A stretch of 27,765 nucleotides of DNA from DASVEE01 sp036399695 (GTDB taxonomy: Bacteria > Acidobacteriota > Thermoanaerobaculia > Gp7-AA8): assembly GCA_036399695.1 (NCBI GenBank), contig DASWMP010000227.1, positions 1 to 27,765 on the forward strand. The letters are read 5' to 3'. Shown here in pieces: positions 1 through 6,588 of the stretch. The notes under the pieces are model-generated. The model searched no databases. It saw only the letters and a program-made list of their open reading frames with translations, and was not told where the DNA came from. The stretch's first letter is position 1, and the number at the start of each line of letters is the position of its first letter. The position numbers were made by a program, and so were the translations under genes.

Positions 1-1
1 C

Positions 2-109
2 GGCCATCGGATCGAGCTCCGCGGTTTCGGCGTGTTCCAGGTGAAGCAGCGCAAGAAGGGGATCGGACGCAACCGACGCCAACCAAATTCGTCTATGAGC
101 GTTGTATAG
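2..109 (+). CDS. HU/IHF-family DNA-binding protein, 3' end only
   Basis: The reading frame is already open at the window edge and ends at the TAG at 107-109, leaving 35 residues. It reads GHRIELRGFGVFQVKQRKKG followed by IGRN, which matches the beta-arm entry of HU/IHF histone-like proteins (family pattern: FGxFxVxxRxxxxGRNP). These dimeric proteins bend DNA and are nucleoid-associated. After GRN the conserved arm-tip proline and the returning strand are absent. Instead there are eleven unrelated residues (RRQPNSSMSVV) and a stop. The protein may therefore be frameshifted or have a divergent tail. The N-terminus lies outside the window. The family call is fairly safe; whether the product works is doubtful. 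Confidence 0.6.
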   Translation, partial: GHRIELRGFGVFQVKQRKKGIGRNRRQPNSSMSVV

Positions 110-219
110 ATCGAGCTGGTGCACGGCGCGCCGGCATCCCGATCTCCCCGGTGGCTGCGACATCGGGGAGCTGCAGCCAGGATGACGGCGCGCCGCGCAA
201 GTATGAAAAAGGAGTCTTG

Positions 220-639
220 ATGCTGAAGTCAACCGCCGTCTCTCTCGCCCTGCTGCTCTCCGTCGCCTGCGCCTCCACTCCCTCGCAATCTGCCGGTACC
301 AGCTCCGGTACCGCGGCCACGACCGCCGCGGCGCTCCCGAACGCTTCAAACGCCACCGAATTCGTCCTCCTCTCGTCTCCGAACCAGGTCCGTTCGTGGG
401 ACTTCAGCCAGTCGGTCTATGCCTTCCACGTCCGCGGCACGATGACGAACCGCGGCTTCTGGCCGGCCGGTGAAGTCCAGGGCCGCGGCAAGTTCTGCGC
501 TGACGGCAAGGACTGGCTGAGCTTCTCGGACCTCAAGGTCCACAAGGCGGGCGAAGGCACGCCGCAGGCGCCGTACGTCCTCGGCTGCGCCACCAACTCA
601 GGCTTCCAGCCTGCGTCGCGGACCATCGTGACGCAGTAA
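220..639 (+). CDS. Small predicted lipoprotein, function unknown
   Basis: This is a 139-residue protein starting at the ATG at 220, preceded five bases upstream by GGAG (211-214) after an A-run. That ribosome site decides the start over in-frame upstream codons. The N-terminus is a short charged end, a hydrophobic stretch (residues 5-16) and a lipobox S-V-A-C with Cys17, so lipid-modified export by Lgt/LspA is likely. Next comes a Ser/Thr/Ala-rich linker (about 18-45) typical of a membrane-tethered lipoprotein. The remaining domain, about 90 residues, is rich in aromatic residues and has two further cysteines (FCADGK and LGCATN) that could form a disulfide. I do not recognise the domain. The gene is closed by a strong terminator, so it appears to be a single-gene unit. 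Confidence 0.7.
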   Translation: MLKSTAVSLALLLSVACASTPSQSAGTSSGTAATTAAALPNASNATEFVLLSSPNQVRSWDFSQSVYAFHVRGTMTNRGFWPAGEVQGRGKFCADGKDWLSFSDLKVHKAGEGTPQAPYVLGCATNSGFQPASRTIVTQ

Positions 640-661
640 TCCGCATCACCCCTCCCTCCTC

Positions 662-709
662 GGGCCGCCGGCGCCAATAGGGCTGCGCGCCGGCGGCCCC
701 CTCTTTTTG
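662..709 (+). terminator. Intrinsic terminator of the lipoprotein gene
   Basis: A perfect 13-bp GC-rich stem (662-674 with 687-699, GGGCCGCCGGCGC and its complement) with a 12-base loop is followed by CCTCTTTTTG. It lies about 20 bases after the lipoprotein stop codon. This is a canonical Rho-independent terminator. Confidence 0.9.
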
Positions 710-718
710 TGTAGACGG

Positions 719-808
719 GTTGTCCGTTGTCTGGGATGGTTTTTGGTTGTTGGTTTTTGGTTTTTGGTTTCTCACCAACAACCGAAAACCAACAACCAAC
801 AACCGAAT
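719..808. repeat. Heptamer inverted repeat upstream of guaA (GGTTNTT type)
   Basis: Two GTTGTCY heptamers (719-732) precede a left arm (about 738-769) made of 7-base units GGTTTTT/GGTTGTT. A right arm (773-808) is made of the complementary units ACCAACA/ACCGAAA. The arms can pair as a long imperfect hairpin with a tiny loop. The right arm ends 12 bases before the guaA start codon, where a ribosome-binding site would normally lie. The same type recurs at 18979-19076, 21610-21691 and 25927-26014. Confidence 0.85.
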
Positions 809-820
809 ACAATCCCCCAC

Positions 821-2362
821 GTGCAGCCAGAGCAAACCGTCCTCGTCCTCGATTTCGGCTCCCAGTACACGCAACTGATCGCCCGGCGGGTCCGCGAAAA
901 CAGCGTCTTCTCGGTCGTCCACCCGTTCGACTGGCCGGTCGACAAGATCCGGGAGCTCGCGCCGCGCGCGATCATCCTCTCCGGCGGGCCGCAGTCGGTC
1001 TACTCGGAAGCCGCGCCGCACTGCTCGCGTGAGATCTTCGACCTCGGCATTCCGATCCTGGCGATCTGCTACGGGATGCAGTTGACGGCGTTCCTGCTCG
1101 ACGGGAAGGTCGAAGCGGCGACGGAGCGTGAGTACGGCCGCGCCGAGATCGACATCACGGCCGATTCGGCGCTCTTCGCCAACACGCCGAAGCAGCAGCG
1201 GGTGTGGGCGAGCCACGGCGACAACATCCTGGCGGCCCCGCCGGGGTTCCGGGCGACGGCATCGTCGGCGAGCGCACCGATTGCGGCGTTCGAGAGTCCG
1301 GAGCGGCAGTGCTGGGCCATCCAGTTCCACCCCGAGGTGACCCATACCGAGGCGGGCGGACAGATCATCCGGAACTTTTTGTTCGACATCGTCGGCTGCC
1401 AGCGCTCCTGGGACCTCGGCGATTTCCGGCGCCGCAAGGTCGAAGAGATCCGGCAGCAGGTCGGCGACCGGCACGCCCTCGTCGCGGTCAGCGGCGGCGT
1501 CGATTCGACCGTCGCGGCGGTGCTGGTCGCGGAAGCGATCGGCGATCGCCTGACGGCGGTCTTCGTCGACAACGGCGTCCTCCGGAAGAACGAAGCCATG
1601 CAGGTCGCCTCACGCCTGAGCGACCGCCTCGGCCTGCACTTCATTGCCGTCGACGGCCGGCAGCGCTTCTACGACCGTCTGGCCGGCATCACGGATCCGG
1701 AAACGAAGCGCAAGCGCATCGGCAACGAGTTCATCGCCGTCTTCGAAGAAGAGGCGAAGAAGCTCGCGAACGTCGACTTCCTCGTGCAGGGGACGCTCTA
1801 TCCGGACGTCATCGAATCGGTCTCGATCAAAGGACCGTCGGCCGTCATCAAGACGCACCACAATGTCGGCGGCCTGCCGGAGAAGATGGGCCTCCAGCTC
1901 ATCGAGCCGGTGCGCGAGCTGTTCAAGGACGAGGTGCGCCAGCTCGGCCTCGAGCTTGGCCTCGAGGAAGAATTCGTCTGGCGCCACCCCTTTCCCGGCC
2001 CCGGCCTCGCGGTCCGCATCCTCGGCGAAGTGACGGCCGAACGGGTCGAGATCCTGCAGAACGCCGACGAGATCGTGATCGAGGAGATCCGCCGCGCCGG
2101 CCTCTACCGCGAAATCGCCCAGGCTTTCGCCGTGCTCCTGCCGGTGAAGAGCGTCGGCGTGATGGGCGACGAGCGGACGTACGAAAACGTCCTCGCCGTC
2201 CGCGCCGTCTCCACGACGGACTTCATGACCGCCGACTGGTTCCGCATGCCGCACGATGTCCTCGACCGCATCGCACGGCGCGTGGTCAACGAGGTGCGCG
2301 GTGTGAACCGCGTGACGTACGACATCTCGTCGAAGCCGCCCAGCACGATCGAATGGGAGTAG
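821..2362 (+). CDS. guaA: GMP synthase (glutamine-hydrolysing)
   Basis: This 513-residue enzyme converts XMP, ATP and glutamine to GMP, the last step of guanine nucleotide synthesis, in the cytoplasm. The N-terminal class I glutamine amidotransferase domain (about 1-190) shows the nucleophile Cys83 in AICYGMQ and the His170/Glu172 pair in FHPEVTH. The ATP-pyrophosphatase domain follows, with its P-loop VSGGVDST at 223-230. The C-terminal dimerisation/XMP domain ends in the family signature KPPSTIEWE. Length is normal for the family. I chose the GTG at 821 because homology begins at QTVLVLDFGSQY. The 38 codons upstream in the same frame merely translate the heptamer repeat. No Shine-Dalgarno sequence is visible before this GTG. 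guaB is not adjacent. Confidence 0.97.
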   Translation: MQPEQTVLVLDFGSQYTQLIARRVRENSVFSVVHPFDWPVDKIRELAPRAIILSGGPQSVYSEAAPHCSREIFDLGIPILAICYGMQLTAFLLDGKVEAATEREYGRAEIDITADSALFANTPKQQRVWASHGDNILAAPPGFRATASSASAPIAAFESPERQCWAIQFHPEVTHTEAGGQIIRNFLFDIVGCQRSWDLGDFRRRKVEEIRQQVGDRHALVAVSGGVDSTVAAVLVAEAIGDRLTAVFVDNGVLRKNEAMQVASRLSDRLGLHFIAVDGRQRFYDRLAGITDPETKRKRIGNEFIAVFEEEAKKLANVDFLVQGTLYPDVIESVSIKGPSAVIKTHHNVGGLPEKMGLQLIEPVRELFKDEVRQLGLELGLEEEFVWRHPFPGPGLAVRILGEVTAERVEILQNADEIVIEEIRRAGLYREIAQAFAVLLPVKSVGVMGDERTYENVLAVRAVSTTDFMTADWFRMPHDVLDRIARRVVNEVRGVNRVTYDISSKPPSTIEWE

Positions 2363-2454
2363 CGCATGAGCATCGCTGAAGCGGGAGTCGATCGAAAAGA
2401 AATGACGACTGGCGAGCGAGCGGATGGCAGACAGACGATCGCCTGGAAGAAGTC

Positions 2455-2577
2455 GTGCGTCACACGACGCCCCTGCAGCGGCTCGAATGGCTGGAAGAGA
2501 TGATCGACCTGGCCTATCAGAGCGGCGGCCTGACCCGCGCACGCGCAGCCGAGCAGCGCGAGCACAGCGGGAGCTAG
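2455..2577 (+). pseudogene. Small ORF, possibly a frameshifted gene remnant
   Basis: A frame that looks coding runs to the TAG at 2575-2577 and encodes RHTTPLQRLEWLEEMIDLAY followed by a short basic/acidic tail. The composition (TTPxxRLxWLEEM) resembles small helical proteins that often sit next to nucleotidyltransferases, but I cannot name the family. In-frame sequence is open back to 2380 with no ATG; GTG at 2455 is the only plausible start, with GGAAG six bases before it. A different frame starting at ATG 2366 (or 2402) reads into the same place. A single frameshift near 2435 would fuse the two into a protein of about 70 residues. I therefore treat it as broken or mis-assembled. Confidence 0.35.
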
Positions 2578-2600
2578 TCGCCACAACTACGGCAGATTCA

Positions 2601-2654
2601 ATGTGGGACAGGCACTCCTGCCTGTCCGGACAGGCAAGAGTGTCTGTCCCACAT
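2601..2654. repeat. Long hairpin: two inverted copies of an ATGTGGGACAG element
   Basis: Two 27-base arms (2601-2627 and 2628-2654) are inverted copies with two mismatches, both G-U compatible in RNA. They meet head to head at CCTGTCCGGACAGG, so the transcript would form a nearly perfect 27-bp hairpin. It lies between the convergent ends of guaA and the methyltransferase gene and could act as a transcription barrier, although no clear U-tract follows. Further copies of the same element lie at 27673-27699 and 27744-27765. Confidence 0.85.
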
Positions 2655-2696
2655 ACAAGCCCATAGGTCCCATCTGTCCCATCGGCTTTCTCCCGC

Positions 2697-3470
2697 CTAC
2701 CCCTTCCGCAACACCACCGCATCCCAGAACCAGCGTTTCGGCATTCTCGACCGCGAGAGCACCCGCTCGATCCGGCAGCGCGGGAACACGCCGGCGATCT
2801 GCGCAACGCTCGTGTAGATCCGCTCCACGAAATGATGCGGGCCGGCGAAGCCGCGCCGCGCGGCGATGGCGCGCTGCAGGGCCGGCGGGAAGAAGAGCAG
2901 GCCACGGATCGCAAAGTGGGGATCGCCGCGGAAGAGGAAGCGCAGTCTCGGCGGGGTGATGACGAGGAGCAGGCCGCCGTCGCGTAACGTGCGGCTGACT
3001 TCCGCCCCGGAGGCGTCGCGGTTCGGGAAGTGCTCGATGGTCTCGAGGCAGAGCACCGCGGAGAAGACCCCGTCGCGGAACGGCAAGGCCGAAGCATCGG
3101 CGATGACGTGACGGTACTTTGCTCCGGCCGCGCGATGGGCGCGGCGGGCGGTCTCGTTCCAGAGGACGTCCGTCGAGACGACGGCACGCCCTCCCGCCGA
3201 AACCGCGAGGCCGACGGCGCCGCTGCCCGAACCAACGTCGAGCACCGGTCCGCCGTCCACGCCGGCGCGATCGAGCAGGGCGCGCCAGCGTCGTCCTTCC
3301 TCGTACCGGGCGATGACGAAGACGTCGGCGCTCTCCGACGGGCCGAGCGCGGAAGCGTAGGCGGCCGCGTACCGGTCGTCGAGCGGCTCTCGCGGCGGAG
3401 GGTCGTCAATCCACGGCTCGTGGAGTCGCGGAAAGAAACGGCGGTACCAGCGGCGGACTCCCCTCAGCAT
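2697..3470 (-). CDS. Class I SAM-dependent methyltransferase
   Basis: This 257-residue cytoplasmic enzyme has a Rossmann-type methyltransferase core. Motif I (VLDVGSGSG, about 76-84) binds S-adenosylmethionine. Motif II ends in the acidic VVSTD, a later ADASALPF contacts the adenine, and the ETIEHF segment is typical of the Methyltransf_11/25 group. The C-terminal 80 residues (from ITPPRLRFLF) carry the aromatic- and Arg-rich cap often seen in enzymes acting on lipids, sugars or quinones. The substrate cannot be read from sequence. I start at the ATG at 3470; an in-frame TTG at 3545 would add 25 residues that look non-native and overlap a likely promoter. The gene is divergent from the S74 gene and convergent with guaA. 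Confidence 0.8.
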   Translation of the reverse strand: MLRGVRRWYRRFFPRLHEPWIDDPPPREPLDDRYAAAYASALGPSESADVFVIARYEEGRRWRALLDRAGVDGGPVLDVGSGSGAVGLAVSAGGRAVVSTDVLWNETARRAHRAAGAKYRHVIADASALPFRDGVFSAVLCLETIEHFPNRDASGAEVSRTLRDGGLLLVITPPRLRFLFRGDPHFAIRGLLFFPPALQRAIAARRGFAGPHHFVERIYTSVAQIAGVFPRCRIERVLSRSRMPKRWFWDAVVLRKG

Positions 3471-3527
3471 CGTCCCATTCTCACCCGGCGAAAAAATTGA
3501 CTCCACTCTTCTGTAACAAGCGACGCG

Positions 3528-3533
3528 TATACT
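3528..3533 (+). promoter_or_regulatory. Candidate -10 hexamer (TATACT) for the S74-protein gene
   Basis: TATACT lies about 75 bases before the start codon of the 3609 gene, in the 138-bp divergent spacer. A TTGACT hexamer at 3497-3502 would be a good -35 box but is 25 bases away, which is too far for ordinary sigma-70 spacing. The site is therefore a weak prediction. Confidence 0.3.
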
Positions 3534-3608
3534 TCCCCTCTCCAAAGTCGATCCAATGTTCCCGCCCCCGGTGGACGTCCCATCGGGTGTAACGCACAGG
3601 AGGCATCA

Positions 3609-5375
3609 ATGCGTGCTCGGAGTCCCATTGTCCCGCTGCTGACCCTCGTCCTCACTTTTCCCCTCTCCCTTCCCACCTTCGCCGCCGCTGAAAAGAAGCA
3701 TGAAGCGGTCGGCAAGACCAGCGTCGGCGCTGCCGGCGTCGACTGGCAGGTCACGACCTCAAATCACGAGGCACTCGTGCTGACGGTGCAGGCGCCGAAC
3801 GGCGACATCGTCTACGAGAAGACGTTCAATTCCGGCAAGAATCCGTCGATCCGTCCGAACGACCTGCGCAACATGCAGGACGGGACGTACAACTACGAGC
3901 TGCGCGTCGTCCCGCGCGTCTCCGGTCATGTGAAGCAGGCGCTCGCCGACGCGCGTGCCGCGGACGATGATGCCGCCGTCCAGCGCATTCAGCGCGAGAA
4001 CGGTCTCGCGCAGAGCGTCGTGCAGTCGGGTGCGTTCACGATCCTGAACGGCAGCTTCGTCCCGAACAATCTGGCCGAAGCGACGTCGCGCGATTCCGCG
4101 ACGGCTTCGGGTCCGCGCATCAGCACGGACGCCAACCCGCCGTCCAACGAGCCGACGGACGTCAGCACGATCGGCAGCGCGCCGCGCTTCCGCATCGCCG
4201 TCAACGACCAGGTCATCCCCGATGACCTCATCGTCCAGGGCAGCACCTGCACCGGTTTCGACTGCGTCGATGGCGAGTCGTTCGGCTTCGACACGCTCCG
4301 CCTGAAAGAGAACAACCTCCGCATCCACTTCGAGGACACGTCGGCCTCGGCCGGCTACCCGGCGAACGACTGGCGCATCATCGCCAACGACTCGACCAGC
4401 GGCGGCGCCAACTTCCTGGCCATCGAGGACTCCACGGCCGCCCGCAATCCGATGACGATCGAAGCCGGCGCCCCGGCGAACACGCTGTACGTCGACTCGA
4501 CCGGCAACGTCGGCATCCAGCAGAGCGCTCCGCTTCTCGACCTGCACATCACGGCCACCGACACGCCGGCCGCCCGCCTGGAGCAGACCAACGGCGGTGG
4601 CTTCACGGCACAGACGTGGGATATCGGCGGCAATGAAGCGAACTTTTTCATCCGCGACCTGACCGGCGGCTCGCGCCTGCCGTTCCGCATCCGTCCGGGC
4701 GCGCCGACGAGCTCCATCGACGTCGCCGCTTCCGGTAACGTCGGCATCGGCACCGCCAGCCCGTCCCGGAATCTCGACGTTCGCGGCTCCTCCCCCACGA
4801 TCGACACGTTCGCCTTCATCGGCAGCGATCCGACGAACGGCCCGGGCATGCTGATCGGTCACGCCGGCGGCACGAGCGGCGTCGGCCGCGGCGGCGTCGT
4901 CATCAACTCGATCGCCGACGCGTCGGCCGTCGCTCCGAACCCGTCGGTCCGTATCCTGATCGCCGGCAGCCAGCGCTTCATCATCGACAACCAGGGCTAC
5001 ATGGGCCTGTTCGGCATCACCGACCCGTCGGTTCCGATCCACGTCGGCAACGGCGCGTTCCTCTCGCTCGCCGGCGTCTGGACCGATGCGTCGAGCCGCA
5101 CCTACAAGGAGAACATCCAGGACGTCGACGCCTCCGCGGCTCTCGACACCCTCGCCGCCCTCCGCCCCGTGACCTACAACTACAAGAAGGACCCGGAAGA
5201 GCAGTACGTCGGCTTCATCGCCGAGGACGTTCCGGAGCTCGTCGCCACGAAAGAGCGCAAGGGCATGGCCCCGATGGACGTGGTCGCGGTGCTGACGAAG
5301 GTCGTCCAGGAGCAGCAGAAGACGATCGACCAGCTCAACGACCGCCTCTCGCAGCTCGAGAAGAACAAAGAGTAG
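3609..5375 (+). CDS. Secreted protein with C-terminal S74 intramolecular chaperone domain
   Basis: This 588-residue protein has an excellent ribosome site (AGGAGG at 3598-3603, five bases before ATG). A Sec signal peptide is visible (hydrophobic 8-25, probable cleavage after FAAA near 27). Residues 45-140 look beta-rich, with YEKTF and GTYNYELRV suggesting an FlgD/Ig-like fold. Residues 190-480 contain repeated segments with GNVGI(G/Q) motifs (DSTGNVGIQ, ASGNVGIG), characteristic of phage-tail-fibre-like shafts. The last 95 residues match the peptidase S74 / endosialidase chaperone. SSRTYKENI gives the catalytic Ser495 and Lys500 at the family S-x4-K spacing, so self-cleavage would fall between Ala494 and Ser495. 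GFIAEDVPELV and a terminal coiled coil (QEQQKTIDQLNDRLSQLEK) follow. The family trimerises beta-helical fibres, so this is probably a trimeric surface or secreted fibre. Its ligand is unknown. Confidence 0.85.
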   Translation: MRARSPIVPLLTLVLTFPLSLPTFAAAEKKHEAVGKTSVGAAGVDWQVTTSNHEALVLTVQAPNGDIVYEKTFNSGKNPSIRPNDLRNMQDGTYNYELRVVPRVSGHVKQALADARAADDDAAVQRIQRENGLAQSVVQSGAFTILNGSFVPNNLAEATSRDSATASGPRISTDANPPSNEPTDVSTIGSAPRFRIAVNDQVIPDDLIVQGSTCTGFDCVDGESFGFDTLRLKENNLRIHFEDTSASAGYPANDWRIIANDSTSGGANFLAIEDSTAARNPMTIEAGAPANTLYVDSTGNVGIQQSAPLLDLHITATDTPAARLEQTNGGGFTAQTWDIGGNEANFFIRDLTGGSRLPFRIRPGAPTSSIDVAASGNVGIGTASPSRNLDVRGSSPTIDTFAFIGSDPTNGPGMLIGHAGGTSGVGRGGVVINSIADASAVAPNPSVRILIAGSQRFIIDNQGYMGLFGITDPSVPIHVGNGAFLSLAGVWTDASSRTYKENIQDVDASAALDTLAALRPVTYNYKKDPEEQYVGFIAEDVPELVATKERKGMAPMDVVAVLTKVVQEQQKTIDQLNDRLSQLEKNKE

Positions 5376-5383
5376 TTTCGGCG

Positions 5384-5420
5384 AACAGGATGGGCGGGAG
5401 CTCCCGCCCATCCTGTTTCT
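5384..5420 (+). terminator. Terminator after the S74-protein gene
   Basis: A perfect 34-bp palindrome (5384-5417; half-site AACAGGATGGGCGGGAG) begins eight bases after the stop codon and runs into TTTCT. The U-tract is short, but the stem is long and GC-rich. Confidence 0.8.
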
Positions 5421-5489
5421 GTCGGACGCGTTGGGATGCGGACAAATCCGTCCAACTCTCGGACGGTCCTCTCTACGGAGACGTAACCA

Positions 5490-6197
5490 ACGCTCATCCG
5501 CGAGTTACCGAAGTTCACTCGCGAGTTAAAAATGCTCACTCGCGGAAGAAGAATCTTCACTCGCGGATGAGAAATGATGACGAATGGATGACCGCTGATC
5601 ACTCGCGGATCACCGGCGAACACTCGCGGATCACCACAGCGTTCTAAATCAGAACACAACTGTTCTAAATCAGAACAAGGTTGTTCTAAATCAGAACGCC
5701 TCCATCACTCGCGGATGAGCGTCGGTAACGACGGGATGAAGAATGTTAACGCCCGAGAGCTCCGCGGTAACCCCGCGAAGCGCTCTTGACATCCCCGCAT
5801 CACCGCGCGTAACCCCGCCACTCGCGTCGCACTACCGCGAGTGACGCGCGGTAACCCGCGAGTGACGCGCGGTAACTCGTGGATGACGCGCGGTAACTCG
5901 TGGATGACGCGCGGTAACTCGCGGATGACGCGCGGTAACTCGCGAGTGACGTACGGTAACTCGCGAGTGACGCGTGGTAGCTCGCGAGTGACGCGTGGTA
6001 GCTCGCGAGTGACGCGGGGTAGCTCGCGGATGACGCGCGGTAACTCGCGAGTGACGCGTGGTAGCTCGCGGATGACGCGCGGTAGCTCGCGGATGACGCG
6101 CGGTAGCTCGCGGATGACGCGTGGTAGCTCGCGGATGACGCGCGGTAGCTCGCGGATGACGCGGGGTAGCTCGCGGATGACGCGGGGTAACTCACGA
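5490..6197. repeat. Long array with 21-bp period, about 33 periods
   Basis: The stretch from 5421 to 6393 has no recognisable gene and is dominated by this array. From 5841 to 6197 there are 17 contiguous, near-identical 21-base units with core CTCGCGGATGACGCG followed by CGGTA(A/G). The same phase extends upstream in degenerate form. The TAAC element recurs at 5726, 5747, 5768, 5810, 5852 and 5873. CGCG cores lie at 5499 (reverse orientation), 5520, 5541, 5562, 5604, 5625 and 5710, all multiples of 21 apart except for one 1-base slip. Because 21 is seven codons, long heptad ORFs open on both strands (for example MTRGNSR repeats on the plus strand). These have no ribosome sites or conserved flanks that I trust, and I regard them as artefacts. 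Confidence 0.9.
5641..5697. promoter_or_regulatory. Three tandem perfect palindromes GTTCTAAATCAGAAC
   Basis: Identical 15-base copies at 5641-5655, 5662-5676 and 5683-5697 are separated by six variable bases, giving exactly 21-bp spacing. Each has half-sites GTTCT/AGAAC around AAATC, so dimeric proteins would bind on the same helix face. They lie inside the 21-bp array but differ completely in base composition (AT-rich within GC-rich DNA). No gene starts directly downstream. An operator-like role is inference. Confidence 0.6.
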
Positions 6198-6277
6198 GTC
6201 AGCCAAGGCGACTGCGTCGCTTCATCTTCTTCCAACACCACCACGATGCGCGACGGCGCCAGGACCAGGCGCACCTC

Positions 6278-6379
6278 CTACCGCCACCGGCGCAAGACCT
6301 CGTCCATCGACGTCCCGTCGCACGAAACGAACCGGGCCGGCGTGCGCCAGTTGAACGTATCAGCGGCCGCATCCGACAT
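6278..6379 (-). pseudogene. Possible short coding remnant running into the 21-bp array
   Basis: From ATG 6379 the minus strand encodes 33 residues (MSDAAADTFNWRTPARFVSC then DGTSMDEVLRRWR) with GC-rich third codon positions that look coding. A TAG at 6278-6280 then stops it. The same frame continues without the stop as EVRLVLAPSRIVVVLEEDEA and on into the repeat array to 5705. GGAGG directly follows the TAG, so a coupled downstream ORF is also conceivable. I do not recognise the sequence. It may be a gene broken by a nonsense mutation and repeat expansion, or chance. Confidence 0.25.
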
Positions 6380-6393
6380 GCTACAGTTATCAC

Positions 6394-6588
6394 GTGGATC
6401 GAGTTGTTCACGTGTTTCGCAGTTTCGAAGATGCAGATCGAGCGGACGATCAATTCTACGCAGACCTGACGCCACAGGAGCGGCTCAACGTCCTTCTTGA
6501 ACTAGTGGAACGGCACAGGAGTGCTCTTGGCGAAGCTGCAGGCCGATTTGAAAGAGTTCATTGCATTACTGAACTCTCACAACGTTGA
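6394..6588 (+). CDS. Small partner protein of the nucleotidyltransferase (putative antitoxin-side ORF)
   Basis: This 64-residue protein starts at GTG 6394 and begins VDRVVHVFRSFEDADRADDQ, followed by YADLTPQERLNVLLELVERH. It is acidic and helical, and of the type commonly encoded immediately upstream of small nucleotidyltransferase genes in diverse bacteria. Its end overlaps the nucleotidyltransferase gene by about 60 bases, implying translational coupling. No clear ribosome site precedes the GTG. The role as antitoxin or partner is inferred only from position. GC content drops here compared with guaA or the dcw genes, which suggests transfer. Confidence 0.55.
   Translation: MDRVVHVFRSFEDADRADDQFYADLTPQERLNVLLELVERHRSALGEAAGRFERVHCITELSQR

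Noticed and set aside
3497..3533. Full sigma-70 promoter TTGACT...TATACT for the S74 gene
   Set aside because: The spacing of 25 bases is too long for a normal promoter; only the -10 box is kept as a weak candidate.
5490..6197. CRISPR array
   Set aside because: Units are contiguous with no unique spacers, the period is only 21 bp and no cas genes are nearby.
6351..6357. GTTGAAC as the R' core of an upstream attC for the toxin-like pair
   Set aside because: It fits GTTRRRY, but there is no matching L' or partner half; such a 7-mer is expected by chance.
5841..6500. Plus-strand ORF of MTRGNSR heptads (and minus-strand ELPRVIR heptads) as a repeat protein
   Set aside because: A 21-base unit without stops is open in several frames on both strands. 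There is no ribosome site, no signal peptide, and the ORF runs on into unrelated sequence.
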